DNA of 22,136 nt, from the NCBI GenBank assembly GCA_034432655.1, contig DAOUBP010000040.1, positions 1 through 22,136 of the forward strand, in the 5' to 3' direction. The notes under the pieces were generated by a model that was given only the letters and a program-made list of their open reading frames with translations, searched no databases and was not told the origin of the DNA. This DNA is from DAOUBP01 sp034432655. GTDB taxonomy: Bacteria; Chloroflexota; Anaerolineae; CG2-30-64-16. Position numbers and translations under genes: made by a program. The first letter of the stretch is position 1. Each line of letters opens with the position of its first letter. Of this stretch, positions 7,433 through 15,266 are shown in pieces.

Positions 7433-8455
7433 ATGGTACATGATCGCCGTAAGGCAGACCATATCCGTATCAACCTCGAAGAAAACGTCCAGTTCCCCAC
7501 CCTGACCAACGGATTTGAGCGCTATCGGCTGGTGCATCAGGCGCTGCCGGAGCTGAACCTGGAGGAGATTGACACCAGCGTGCCCTTGTTGGGCAAGGTG
7601 TTGCAGCTGCCGCTCTTGATTTCTTCCATGACGGGCGGCACCGAGGCCGCCGGGTTGATCAACCGCAACCTGGCCACCGGCGCCCAGGCGCGCGGCATCG
7701 CCATGGGGCTGGGCTCCCAGCGGGCAGGGATCGAACAGGCCGAGACGATCGAGACCTTCCAGGTGCGGGAAGTCGCGCCGGACATCTTGCTGTTTGCCAA
7801 CCTGGGTGCGGTTCAGCTTAACTACGGCTACACTGTGGATCAATGCCGCAGGGCGGTGGAGATGATCCAGGCGGACGCCCTCATCTTGCACCTGAATCCC
7901 CTGCAGGAGGCGGTGCAAGCCGATGGGGATTGGAACTGGTCAGGGCTGCTGAAGAAGATCGAGGCGGTGTGCCGCGGGGTGGGCGTGCCCGTGATCGCCA
8001 AAGAGGTCGGCTGGGGCATCAGCGAGGCCACGGCGCGGCGCCTGGCCGAGGCCGGGGTGTCGGCCATTGATGTGGCAGGATCAGGCGGCACTTCGTGGAC
8101 CGAGGTGGAGTATCATCGTGCCGCGGACGAAGCGTTGCGCAAACTGGCGCGCGCCTTCGCCGATTGGGGCATCCCCACCGCTGAGACGTTGCTGATGGCA
8201 CAACGCGGCGCACCGGGGCTCCCCATCATTGCCTCCGGCGGCATGCGCAACGGCATCGAGGCGGCCAAGGCGTTGGCCCTGGGCGCGACGGCAGTCGGCA
8301 TCGCCTCGCCCTTCTTGAAGGCGGCCGCGGCCGGCCCCGAGGAAGTGGTACGGACCATTGACCAGTTCGCCGCCGAACTGCGGACGGCTATGTTCTGCAC
8401 AGGGGCAGGCTCTATCGCAGCCTTGCGCGAACCGGGCAGGATTATGTCTATCTGA
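7433..8455 (+). CDS. fni: Type 2 isopentenyl-diphosphate delta-isomerase
   Basis: FMN- and NAD(P)H-dependent enzyme (EC 5.3.3.2) that interconverts isopentenyl and dimethylallyl diphosphate, supplying the primer for isoprenoid chain growth. The 340 residues form the TIM-barrel family: RKADHIRI near residue 6, SSMTGG at 64-69, GSQR at 94-97, the HLNPLQEAVQ segment at 153-162 with the conserved glutamine, AKEVGWGIS near 189, and the phosphate-binding segments AGSGGTSW (215-222) and ASGGMRNG further on. GGAGG five bases before the ATG fixes the start. The polyprenyl synthase that uses both isomers starts 24 bp downstream, so this is a two-gene isoprenoid operon. It is unrelated to the zinc-dependent type 1 enzyme. 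Confidence 0.95.
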   Translation: MVHDRRKADHIRINLEENVQFPTLTNGFERYRLVHQALPELNLEEIDTSVPLLGKVLQLPLLISSMTGGTEAAGLINRNLATGAQARGIAMGLGSQRAGIEQAETIETFQVREVAPDILLFANLGAVQLNYGYTVDQCRRAVEMIQADALILHLNPLQEAVQADGDWNWSGLLKKIEAVCRGVGVPVIAKEVGWGISEATARRLAEAGVSAIDVAGSGGTSWTEVEYHRAADEALRKLARAFADWGIPTAETLLMAQRGAPGLPIIASGGMRNGIEAAKALALGATAVGIASPFLKAAAAGPEEVVRTIDQFAAELRTAMFCTGAGSIAALREPGRIMSI

Positions 8456-8479
8456 CAGGATCTCCAAACAGGGAATACG

Positions 8480-9514
8480 ATGAACCTCAACCAGGCTTTT
8501 GCAACTTACCTCCCATGGATCGAAGCCGAAATGCGCTCGCTGCTCAGCTGCGACGATCCGGCCGTGACGGGCCATTACGGCATCATGCAATATCACATGG
8601 GCTGGTGCGACGCGGAATTCCGACCGGCAGAGGCGCCGGCGGGCAAGCGCATCCGTCCGTTGCTGTGCCTGTTGGCCTGCGCAGCAGCCGGTGGTGATCC
8701 CCGCCAGGCCGTGCCGGCCGCCGCTGGGTTGGAGCTGCTGCATAACTTCTCTCTGATCCACGACGACATCGAGGATCAAAGCCCAACGCGCCGGCATCGG
8801 CCCACGGCCTGGCGGGTGTTCGGCATGCCGATTGCCTGCAATGCGGGAGACGGGATGTTCAGCGTAGCGCACCTGGCCTTTTTCCGGCTGGCGCAGCACG
8901 GCATAGCGGCCGAACGGATCGTCACGGCGCTGCGCCGTTTCGATGAGACATGCCTGGCGCTGACCGAGGGCCAATACCTGGACATGTCGTTCGAGACACG
9001 GCCAGAGGTCACTCCCCAGGAATACTACCGGATGATCGCGGGGAAGACAGGCGCGCTGCTGGCCGCCGCGCCGGAGATTGGCGCGATCGTCGCCGGAGCA
9101 GCGCCGCAAATCGTCGCGGCCTATCATCGCTACGGCGCCGCGCTGGGGCGCGCATTTCAGGTGCAGGACGACATCCTGGGCATCTGGGGGGATGAGGCCG
9201 TCACCGGCAAGTCTGCGGCCAGCGACATCCTCAGCAAGAAGAAATCGCTACCGGTGCTGATCGCGTTGGCGGATGAGGCCGTCGGCCCCCGACTGCGCGC
9301 CCTGTATGCCCGTCCGGCATTGACCCCGGAGGATGTGCCCGCCGTGTTGGCCCTGCTCGAAGAAGCCGGCGCCCGAACAGCTGCCGAAGCCGCCGTGCGC
9401 GCGGCCACGGCCGAAGCGCATGCCGCGCTGGCAGAGGCCGGCTCCGCAGCCAGCCGTGATGAGCATCGCCTGCTGGGCGAGCTGCTGGAAACGTTGGCCG
9501 GGCGCAACGCATAG
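8480..9514 (+). CDS. Polyprenyl diphosphate synthase (geranylgeranyl/farnesyl type)
   Basis: Trans-prenyltransferase that condenses isopentenyl diphosphate with an allylic primer. The 344-residue protein has GKRIRP at 55-60, the first aspartate-rich motif DDIED at 95-99 and a second one, DDILGIWGD, at 230-238, where the fifth position is Gly rather than Asp, as in many IdsA-like synthases. EGQYLDM and the KSAASDILSKKKSLP loop are also family marks. The residue five before the first motif is Phe, which in this family tends to limit chains to about C15-C20; that product length is an inference. It follows fni after 24 bp, with AGGGA as ribosome site. Possible uses are carotenoids, quinone tails or membrane lipids. 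Confidence 0.93.
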   Translation: MNLNQAFATYLPWIEAEMRSLLSCDDPAVTGHYGIMQYHMGWCDAEFRPAEAPAGKRIRPLLCLLACAAAGGDPRQAVPAAAGLELLHNFSLIHDDIEDQSPTRRHRPTAWRVFGMPIACNAGDGMFSVAHLAFFRLAQHGIAAERIVTALRRFDETCLALTEGQYLDMSFETRPEVTPQEYYRMIAGKTGALLAAAPEIGAIVAGAAPQIVAAYHRYGAALGRAFQVQDDILGIWGDEAVTGKSAASDILSKKKSLPVLIALADEAVGPRLRALYARPALTPEDVPAVLALLEEAGARTAAEAAVRAATAEAHAALAEAGSAASRDEHRLLGELLETLAGRNA

Positions 9515-9532
9515 CCCGGGCGTGGGGAACGT

Positions 9533-9575
9533 CCCCCTCTCCTGGCGACAATAATGCTGTCCTCAGGAGAGGGGG
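9533..9575. terminator. Hairpin between two convergent genes
   Basis: CCCCCTCTCCTG (9533-9544) pairs perfectly with 9564-9575, a 12-bp stem; GACA (9547-9550) and TGTC (9558-9561) can extend it inward. It lies 18 bp after the polyprenyl synthase stop and 13 bp after the glgE stop on the other strand. No T-run follows on either side. It may act as a bidirectional terminator or RNA end protector, and its C-run/G-run composition resembles the hairpin at 22067-22093. Confidence 0.6.
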
Positions 9576-9588
9576 CACAGGGGTAAGG

Positions 9589-11577
9589 TCACATATAGTA
9601 ATCGAAGTCCTGCTCGCTCCGCACCTTGCGCCGCACGGCAAAGATATGCGCGGGCAGGCGCTGTGGGTCAAGCTCCACGTAGTTACGCGGCCCGCACCAG
9701 AGATAGCGCGCATCGGTGAGCAGGTCGTGCACCTGGTAGGGCTGATTCGGATCAATCCCTAACACATCCAGCGGCAGGTTGACGAAACCGGACTGTCGGT
9801 AGTGCGGATCAACGTTGATCACTACCAGGACCAGGTTCTTGCCCTGCGCGTCCGTCTTGGTGAACGCTAAGAGCTGATCGTTCTCCGCGTTGTGGAAGCG
9901 CAAGTTATGATTGGCGCGAAACGCCGGGTTTTCACGACGGATACGGTTGACCCGGGCGATCAACGGGGCTAGGCTGTCGCTGCGATTCCAGTCCCACTGC
10001 TTGATTTCGTACTTCTCCGAATCCAGATACTCCTCTTTGCCCGGCGCCAGGGGGCGGTTTTCTTGTAGCTCGAAGGCTGGGCCGTAGATGCCGTAGCTCG
10101 GGCCGAGGGTCGCCGCCGCAACCAGGCGGATGATGAACGCCGGCCGGCCGCCGTATTGCAGGTATTCGGTCAGGATGTCAGGGGTATTGGGCCACAGGTT
10201 GGGGCCGCAGTACTCGCGCACCTCGGTCTGGGTCAGCTCGGTGAGATACTCGGTCAGCTCCCAACGGCTGTTGCGCCACGGGAAGTAGTTGTAGGACTGG
10301 GTGAAGCCGATTTTGGCCAGGCGATACAGCAATTTGGGCCGCGTAAACGCCTCGGCCAGGAAGATCGTCTCAGGATATTCCCGTTTGACCTCCGCGATGA
10401 CCCACTCCCAGAAGGCGAAAGGCTTGGTGTGCGGATTATCCACCCGGAAGATACGGATCCCCTGCTCGCACCAATAGATGAAGATGCTCTTCAGTTCTTC
10501 CCACAGCTCGCGCCAGGCAGGGCTCTCGAAGTCAAACGGGTAGATATCCTGATACTTCTTGGGTGGGTTCTCCGCGTACTGGATCGTGCCGTCGGGCCGC
10601 TTGCGGAACCATTCCGGGTGCTCTTTCAGATAAGGATGGTCGCCGGAGGCCTGGAATGCGATGTCCATGGCGATCTCCAGGCCGTGTTCCCTGGCCTTTG
10701 CCACCAGACGGCGGAAGTCGTCCAGCGTACCGAGTTGGGGGTGGATGGCCTTGTGGCCGCCCTCGGCCGCGCCGATAGCCCACGGGCTGCCCGGATCATC
10801 CGGCCCGGCCACGGTGCTGTTGTTCTTGCCTTTGCGGAACTGCCGGCCGATGGGGTGAATGGGCGGCAGGTAAAGCACGTCGAAACCCATCGCCGCGATG
10901 TAAGGCAGCCGCGCTTCCACATCGGCAAACGTGCCGTGCCGGCCCGGCTCCAGGGATGCGGAGCGCGGGAACATCTCGTACCACGCGCCGAAGCGCGCGC
11001 GCTCGCGATCTACCACGATGGGCAGGATCGGCGCGAACACCGTAGCATAGAGCCGTTCCTCGTAGCGATACATCAGCGCGGCCAGCTCCGACGAAAGGGC
11101 CAGCCGCGTGCCGTCCTCGCTGGGCACCCGCACGATATCGGCGTAGGCGCGCAGTCGGGTGGCATCATCGCCGGTCGCCCGCGCGGCCGCTTCAGTGATC
11201 AGCTGCGCGCCGATGAGCAGCTGCACTGCCACGTCCTGGCCGGCCTCCACGCGTTTGCCCAGATCACGCTGCCACGACTTGAAGCGGTTGATCCAGCCCA
11301 TCACGGTGTACTCGTAACGGCCGATCTCGGTCACCGAAAACGATCCCCGCCAGCGATCGTTGACCAGGAACTCCATGGGCACCTCGGCCCATTCGGTCGC
11401 GCCTTCCTTGCGGTACAGGACCACACATGAAATGACATCGTGCCCGTCGGCGAACACATCCGCCTCAACGGTCACAGTGTCACCCACCACGCGCTTGATG
11501 GGGTACGCGCCGCAGTCAACCTGGGGTTTCACCCCCTCGATGACGACCCGCGCCCGACCTTCAAAGTCTTCTGTCAC
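9589..11577 (-). CDS. glgE: Alpha-1,4-glucan:maltose-1-phosphate maltosyltransferase (GlgE)
   Basis: GH13-family enzyme (EC 2.4.99.16) that adds maltose units from maltose 1-phosphate to an alpha-1,4-glucan. The 662-residue protein has the GlgE N-terminal beta domain (NDRWRGSFSVTEIGRYEYTV near residues 73-92) and the barrel signature LPPIHPIG near 237. The nucleophile is Asp380 in FRVDNPHTKPF, the acid/base is Glu409 in FLAEAF, 29 residues later as in Streptomyces GlgE (from memory), and a third Asp lies in NTPDILTEY near 467. I chose GTG 11577 because GGAGG ends five bases before it; the in-frame TTG at 11595 lies upstream of that site. It follows the GlgM-like glycosyltransferase by 27 bp in one operon, which points to the maltose-1-phosphate route, not amylase activity. 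Confidence 0.93.
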   Translation of the reverse strand: MTEDFEGRARVVIEGVKPQVDCGAYPIKRVVGDTVTVEADVFADGHDVISCVVLYRKEGATEWAEVPMEFLVNDRWRGSFSVTEIGRYEYTVMGWINRFKSWQRDLGKRVEAGQDVAVQLLIGAQLITEAAARATGDDATRLRAYADIVRVPSEDGTRLALSSELAALMYRYEERLYATVFAPILPIVVDRERARFGAWYEMFPRSASLEPGRHGTFADVEARLPYIAAMGFDVLYLPPIHPIGRQFRKGKNNSTVAGPDDPGSPWAIGAAEGGHKAIHPQLGTLDDFRRLVAKAREHGLEIAMDIAFQASGDHPYLKEHPEWFRKRPDGTIQYAENPPKKYQDIYPFDFESPAWRELWEELKSIFIYWCEQGIRIFRVDNPHTKPFAFWEWVIAEVKREYPETIFLAEAFTRPKLLYRLAKIGFTQSYNYFPWRNSRWELTEYLTELTQTEVREYCGPNLWPNTPDILTEYLQYGGRPAFIIRLVAAATLGPSYGIYGPAFELQENRPLAPGKEEYLDSEKYEIKQWDWNRSDSLAPLIARVNRIRRENPAFRANHNLRFHNAENDQLLAFTKTDAQGKNLVLVVINVDPHYRQSGFVNLPLDVLGIDPNQPYQVHDLLTDARYLWCGPRNYVELDPQRLPAHIFAVRRKVRSEQDFDYYM

Positions 11578-11604
11578 ATATCCCTCCTCTGACAAATCCC
11601 CGCT

Positions 11605-12819
11605 CTATCCCACCAGCGACTCATACAGCGCCAGCGTGCGCTGCGCGACCGCGGCCCAACTGAAGTGCTCCTCGACGCGGCGGCGGCCGTTACGCACAAA
11701 CTTCTCGCGCAGCCCGGCGTCCAACGCCACCCGGTTGATGCCTTCGGCCAGCGCGCGGGAAAACTTCTCTGGGTCCACGGGGTCGAAGGTGCCCGGCTTC
11801 AGCTCCAGGTCCACCAGCACGCCGGTCTCTTCGGGCACGACCACTTCGGGGATACCGCCGATGGCTGAGGCGACAACCGCGGTCCCGCAGGCCATTGCTT
11901 CCAGGTTGATGATGCCGAACGGTTCATAGACCGAGGGGCAGCAGAACACGGTGGCGTGGGAGTAGAACTGGATCACCTCGTTCTTCGGCAGCATCCCCTC
12001 GATCCAGATGACGTTACCGCGGCCCGCGTTGACGGCGGCCACGCGGTCCGCCATCTCCTGCCGGATCGCCGGGGTGTCGGGCGCGCCCGCACACAGCACC
12101 ACCTGAATGGATGGATCTATGTAGGGGATAGCGTTCACCAGGTGGATGATGCCTTTCTGGCGGGTAATCCGGCCAACGAAGAGGACGTAAGGCTTGTCCG
12201 GGTCCACGCCGTACTTCACCAACGCGTCCACGTTCGGGTCATGGCGATACTGGTTCACGTCAATGCCGTTGTGGATTACCTTGACTTTGTCCGGATCTAC
12301 GTCAAAAAGCCGCAGCACGTCGTTGCGGGTTTCCTGCGAGACCGCAATCACGGCATCAGCCTGTGTGATAGCGTTGTTCTCGATCCAGGTGCTGAGATGG
12401 TAAGCGTTGCCGAGCTGCTCCACCTTCCAGGGACGCAGCGGTTCCAGCGAGTGGACGGTGAGCACGAAGGGAATACCCCACAGTTTTTTGGCCAGAAAAC
12501 CGCCAAACTGCACATACCAGGTGTGACAGTGCACGATATTGGCGTCGAGGTTATCCTTCGCCATCTCCAGGCTGCGGTACAGCGCGTCCAACGCGCCCTT
12601 GAACCGGGGGTCCGTGTTTTGTGTGGCCCCGGCCCACGGGCCATACCCCTTGACCCGCAAGTTGGGCATCTCCACGTCCTGGTCGCCGAAGCAGCGCACC
12701 TCCACCGGCACCAGTTTCGCCAGTTCCTGGCTGAGATATTCGACCACGACCCCTGCCCCACCGTAGACATAGGGGGGATACTCGTTGGTGAAGAAAGCGA
12801 CTTTGCTGAGAGTTGCCAT
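11605..12819 (-). CDS. glgM: GT4 glycosyltransferase of the GlgM type (maltose-1-phosphate synthase; annotated elsewhere as glycogen synthase)
   Basis: GT-B glycosyltransferase of 404 residues. The N-terminal acceptor domain holds the glycine loop YGGAGVVVEYLS (residues 19-30) and HCHTWY near 97; the donor domain has VGRITRQKG at 215-223 and the E-x7-E motif EPFGIINLE (299-307). It resembles the Corynebacterium/Mycobacterium 'glycogen synthase' group, whose mycobacterial member (GlgM) joins ADP-glucose to glucose 1-phosphate to give maltose 1-phosphate. The next gene is GlgE, which consumes that product, so GlgM activity is the best reading; a glycogen-elongating role cannot be excluded. ATG 12819 has AGGAGGA four bases upstream. 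A strong promoter and a perfect 16-bp palindrome precede the gene. Confidence 0.88.
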   Translation of the reverse strand: MATLSKVAFFTNEYPPYVYGGAGVVVEYLSQELAKLVPVEVRCFGDQDVEMPNLRVKGYGPWAGATQNTDPRFKGALDALYRSLEMAKDNLDANIVHCHTWYVQFGGFLAKKLWGIPFVLTVHSLEPLRPWKVEQLGNAYHLSTWIENNAITQADAVIAVSQETRNDVLRLFDVDPDKVKVIHNGIDVNQYRHDPNVDALVKYGVDPDKPYVLFVGRITRQKGIIHLVNAIPYIDPSIQVVLCAGAPDTPAIRQEMADRVAAVNAGRGNVIWIEGMLPKNEVIQFYSHATVFCCPSVYEPFGIINLEAMACGTAVVASAIGGIPEVVVPEETGVLVDLELKPGTFDPVDPEKFSRALAEGINRVALDAGLREKFVRNGRRRVEEHFSWAAVAQRTLALYESLVG

Positions 12820-12830
12820 GACTTCCTCCT

Positions 12831-12846
12831 CGTTTTGTACAAAACG
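12831..12846. promoter_or_regulatory. Perfect 16-bp palindrome, likely operator of glgM-glgE
   Basis: CGTTTTGTACAAAACG is a perfect palindrome lying between the glgM -10 box (12861-12866) and its ribosome site (12824-12830), just after the expected transcription start (about 12854). The position and symmetry suit a dimeric repressor. It differs from the LacI-type site at 6811, so a different regulator is implied. Its family is unknown to me. Confidence 0.6.
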
Positions 12847-12860
12847 CAATGCAGTAGTCC

Positions 12861-12890
12861 ATTCTACTCGCATGGACACAACGGTGTCAA
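12861..12890 (-). promoter_or_regulatory. Promoter of glgM-glgE
   Basis: On the minus strand TTGACA (12885-12890), an 18-bp spacer and TAGAAT (12861-12866) match the vegetative consensus at 11 of 12 positions. The -35 box overlaps the stop codon of panD (12887-12889), so the glucan genes have their own start although they directly follow the pantothenate operon. Confidence 0.8.
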
Positions 12891-13270
12891 GCGCTGTCGC
12901 GCGGGTTTTCGATGTGGCGCACTTCGGCGATCCGATTGCCCTCGCCCATGATCAGCACCGTGGGCGACCAGGTTGCGGGCAACGGCTCGGGCACCAAGGC
13001 GTAAGCCATGATGATCACTTTGTCACCTACGGACACCAGGCGGGCAGCCGCGCCGTTGAGCTCGATCGCACCGCTGCCGGCCGGGCCGGGGATCACGTAG
13101 GTCTCCAGCCGCTGGCCGTTATCCACGTCCACCACCTGCACGCGTTCATAAGGCCGAATGCCCGAAGCTTGCAGCAGCTCATCGTCAATGGTGATAGAGC
13201 CCACGTAATTGACGTTGGCTGCGGTCACCGTCGCCCGGTGAATCTTGGCAAAAAGAAACGTCCGATACAT
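12887..13270 (-). CDS. panD: Aspartate 1-decarboxylase precursor
   Basis: Pyruvoyl-dependent enzyme (EC 4.1.1.11) that makes beta-alanine from aspartate for pantothenate. The 127-residue proenzyme has the self-cleavage site Gly24-Ser25 in NYVGSITID, where Ser25 becomes the pyruvoyl group, and catalytic-region residues such as Lys9 and the ANVNY strand. GDKVIIMAYA near residue 82 is the usual C-terminal half. The length is normal. It is the last gene of panB-panE-panC-panD, separated from panC by a 60-bp gap largely made of degenerate octamers. The ribosome site is weak (GGTGG about eight bases before ATG 13270), so translation may depend partly on upstream genes. Confidence 0.95.
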   Translation of the reverse strand: MYRTFLFAKIHRATVTAANVNYVGSITIDDELLQASGIRPYERVQVVDVDNGQRLETYVIPGPAGSGAIELNGAAARLVSVGDKVIIMAYALVPEPLPATWSPTVLIMGEGNRIAEVRHIENPRDSA

Positions 13271-13282
13271 ATCCTAATCCAC

Positions 13283-13346
13283 CCCCCGGTCTACCAATCT
13301 ACCCGTTTACCGGTCTCCCAGCCTGCCAACCTACCAGCTCCCCAAC
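13283..13346. repeat. Degenerate 8-bp tandem repeat between panC and panD
   Basis: Eight consecutive octamers of the form CTACCAGC (for example CTACCAAT, CTACCCGT, TTACCGGT, CTGCCAAC) run through the gap and into the last five codons of panC; the panC stop is the CTA of the unit at 13331. A 20-bp stretch here (13319-13338) recurs exactly at 15337-15356 in the panB-panE gap. Confidence 0.75.
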
Positions 13347-14170
13347 AACATATTATCAATCAACCGCGCCTTACCGATGCGCACGGCCATCGAGAGCAGC
13401 ACGCCCCGACCGGCATCCCCCAGCTCTTGCAACGTCACCGGATCGGCTGCGCTGACGTACTCCGTGCGGGCCAGGGGCTCGGCATCCAACACCGCGCGCA
13501 TGATGCGACGCAACTGCTCGCCGTCGTGCTGGCCGGCCTGCCAGGCGTCGCGCGCGGCGCATAAGGCACGGTAGAGCACCGGCGCGGCCGCGCGTTGCTC
13601 CGGGGTCAGATAAACGTTGCGGGAAGACATGGCCAGGCCGTCCGGCTCGCGCACGGTGGGGCAGACGACGACCTCCAGGGGGAAATTCAAGTCGCGGGCC
13701 ATCTGTTTGATGACCACCACCTGCTGGGCATCCTTCTGGCCGAAGTAAGCACGATCGGGCTGAAACACGTTGAACAGCTTGGCCACTACCGTCGCCACCC
13801 CCCTGAAATGGCCTGGCCTGGCCGCGCCCTCCAGCACCTTTGTCACCTCCTCCACCGTGACATAGGTTTGAAAGCCGGGCGGATACACCTCCTCTACTGG
13901 CGGCGCCCACACCAGGTCGGCACCGGCCTCCGCCAGCAGCGCCAGGTCGCGCGGCAGATCGCGCGGATAGGCGGCCAAATCCTCGGTGGGGCCGAACTGG
14001 GTCGGATTAACGAAAATGGACACGCCCACGTGATCGTTCTCGCGGCGCGCCTGTTCCACCAGAGAGAGATGCCCTGCGTGCAAATACCCCATCGTCGGCA
14101 CCAACCCCCAACTGCCCTGCAGCTCTCTCCGGATGCGCCGGACCTCGGCAACAGTTTCAACGACTTGCAT
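13331..14170 (-). CDS. panC: Pantothenate synthetase (pantoate-beta-alanine ligase)
   Basis: ATP-dependent ligase (EC 6.3.2.1) that joins pantoate to beta-alanine to form pantothenate. The 279 residues show the HIGH-like nucleotide site (PTMGYLHAGHLSLV, residues 25-38), FVNPTQFGPTEDL near 54, YFGQKDAQQ near 146 and the KMSKS-like MSSRN near 184. GGAG seven bases before ATG 14170 supports the start; that ribosome site abuts a heptamer array. The ordinary family ending RLIDN is followed by only seven residues, the last ones encoded within an octamer array. It lies third in the pan operon and supplies the product-forming step that unites the panB-panE and panD branches. Confidence 0.96.
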   Translation of the reverse strand: MQVVETVAEVRRIRRELQGSWGLVPTMGYLHAGHLSLVEQARRENDHVGVSIFVNPTQFGPTEDLAAYPRDLPRDLALLAEAGADLVWAPPVEEVYPPGFQTYVTVEEVTKVLEGAARPGHFRGVATVVAKLFNVFQPDRAYFGQKDAQQVVVIKQMARDLNFPLEVVVCPTVREPDGLAMSSRNVYLTPEQRAAAPVLYRALCAARDAWQAGQHDGEQLRRIMRAVLDAEPLARTEYVSAADPVTLQELGDAGRGVLLSMAVRIGKARLIDNMLLGSW

Positions 14171-14185
14171 GGTTCAACTCCTTAC

Positions 14186-14248
14186 TGCGTATTGCGTATT
14201 GCGTACTGCGTATTGCGTACTGCGTACTGCGTATTGCGTGATGCGTGA
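14186..14248. repeat. Nine-copy 7-bp tandem repeat (TGCGTAY) upstream of panC
   Basis: Nine heptamers, seven of them TGCGTAT or TGCGTAC and the last two TGCGTGA, run without interruption from 14186 to 14248. It ends five bases before the panC ribosome site and meets, almost seamlessly, the 8-bp array that encodes the end of panE. Such heptanucleotide arrays are known in filamentous cyanobacteria and, as I recall, in Chloroflexota. Confidence 0.9.
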
Positions 14249-14261
14249 TTCGCCCGTTAGC

Positions 14262-15239
14262 TCATTCGCTGATTCGCCCATTCGCCCGTTCGCCCATTCG
14301 CCCATTCGCTGATTCGCCCATTCGCTGATTCGCTGATTCGTTCATCCCTCGCACCAGCCGCCACACCACTTCGCTGACCGGGGTCGGCACGCCCAGGCGC
14401 TGGCCCTCGGCCACAATAACGCCGGTGATGCTGTCAATTTCGGTCGGCCGGCCGCGCTCCACATCCTGAAGCATGGACGAGCGATTCGCGGCCGTCCGAC
14501 GGCACACCGATTCGATGTAGGCGATCGGGTCCTCGAAGGGGAGGACAATGCCGCGCGCCTGGGCCACCGCAACCGTCTCTTGCGCCAGGGCCAGCGCCAG
14601 CGCACGGCGCTCTGATGTCGCGCAGACCTCGCCGTTGGGCACGCGCCACAACGCCGTCAACGGATTGATGGCGGCGTTGGCCACCGCTTTGCCCCACAGC
14701 AGGCTGTCCACGTCCGGTGTCACCAGCGCCTCCAGGCCGGCCTGGCCCAGCAGGGCGATCAAGGCCAACACGCGGGCCTCTGTGGCCGGGGTCACGCCGA
14801 TCAAGGTGGGTTGCCGGGCAACATGGCGGACCTGGGCCGGCCCCAACATTGTCGCGCCGTTGTACGTGACCCCTACCGCAATGCGTTCGGCCCCCAACAC
14901 GGCCGCCAGTTTCGGCCCGTTGTCCAGGCCGTTCTGCAACGTCACCGCCAGGCCGCCGGGTTTCAAGACCTGCTGCGCCCAGGCAGCTGCGCGCTCCGTC
15001 TGGTAACTTTTCACCAACACCAGCACGACATCGGCCGGCGGCACCTCGGCAGGGTCAGTTGTGGCCGGCACGTACGCCCGCCAGGCCCGGCCATCCGGGT
15101 CGGTGACCTGGATGCCATCCCGGCGGACGGCCGCAACCCCCTCGGCCCACGTCCCCAGCATCCAAACCTCGGCTTGCCCGGCCAACCGCGCCGCATACAC
15201 ACAACCTAACGCGCCAGTGCCAAGAATGATAACTCGCAT
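14262..15239 (-). CDS. panE: 2-Dehydropantoate 2-reductase (ketopantoate reductase) with a repeat-encoded tail
   Basis: NADPH-dependent enzyme (EC 1.1.1.169) that reduces ketopantoate to pantoate. The 325 residues start with the nucleotide-binding MRVIILGTGALGCVYAARL; the catalytic lysine lies in LLWGKAVANAAINPLTALW, and the substrate-site segment SSMLQDVERGRPTEID is intact. ATG 15239 has GGAG eight bases upstream; the frame stays open to 15347, but that extension translates spacer repeats. After the normal end (VVWRLVRGM) comes a tail of about 26 residues with an eight-residue period (ESANQRMG, ESANGRMG, ERANGRIS), encoded by ten 8-bp repeats. The tail is probably dispensable. The gene is second in the pan operon. 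Confidence 0.94.
   Translation of the reverse strand: MRVIILGTGALGCVYAARLAGQAEVWMLGTWAEGVAAVRRDGIQVTDPDGRAWRAYVPATTDPAEVPPADVVLVLVKSYQTERAAAWAQQVLKPGGLAVTLQNGLDNGPKLAAVLGAERIAVGVTYNGATMLGPAQVRHVARQPTLIGVTPATEARVLALIALLGQAGLEALVTPDVDSLLWGKAVANAAINPLTALWRVPNGEVCATSERRALALALAQETVAVAQARGIVLPFEDPIAYIESVCRRTAANRSSMLQDVERGRPTEIDSITGVIVAEGQRLGVPTPVSEVVWRLVRGMNESANQRMGESANGRMGERANGRISE
14264..14343. repeat. Ten-copy 8-bp tandem repeat encoding the PanE tail
   Basis: Ten octamers, mostly ATTCGCTG or ATTCGCCC, run from 14264 to 14343, with one starting in G and the last ending in TTC. Since eight is not a multiple of three, three units (24 bp) give one eight-residue protein repeat. The panE stop codon falls just beyond the last unit. 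Confidence 0.9.
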
Positions 15240-15266
15240 CGCAATGACTCCGTGCAAAAGGAGGCT

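Noticed and set aside
8081..9127. Minus-strand open frame of 348 codons
   Set aside because: Opposite fni and the polyprenyl synthase, both of which have intact motifs.
10156..11430. Long plus-strand open frame of 424 codons
   Set aside because: It lies wholly opposite glgE, shows no recognisable motif, and is the usual long antisense frame of GC-rich coding DNA.
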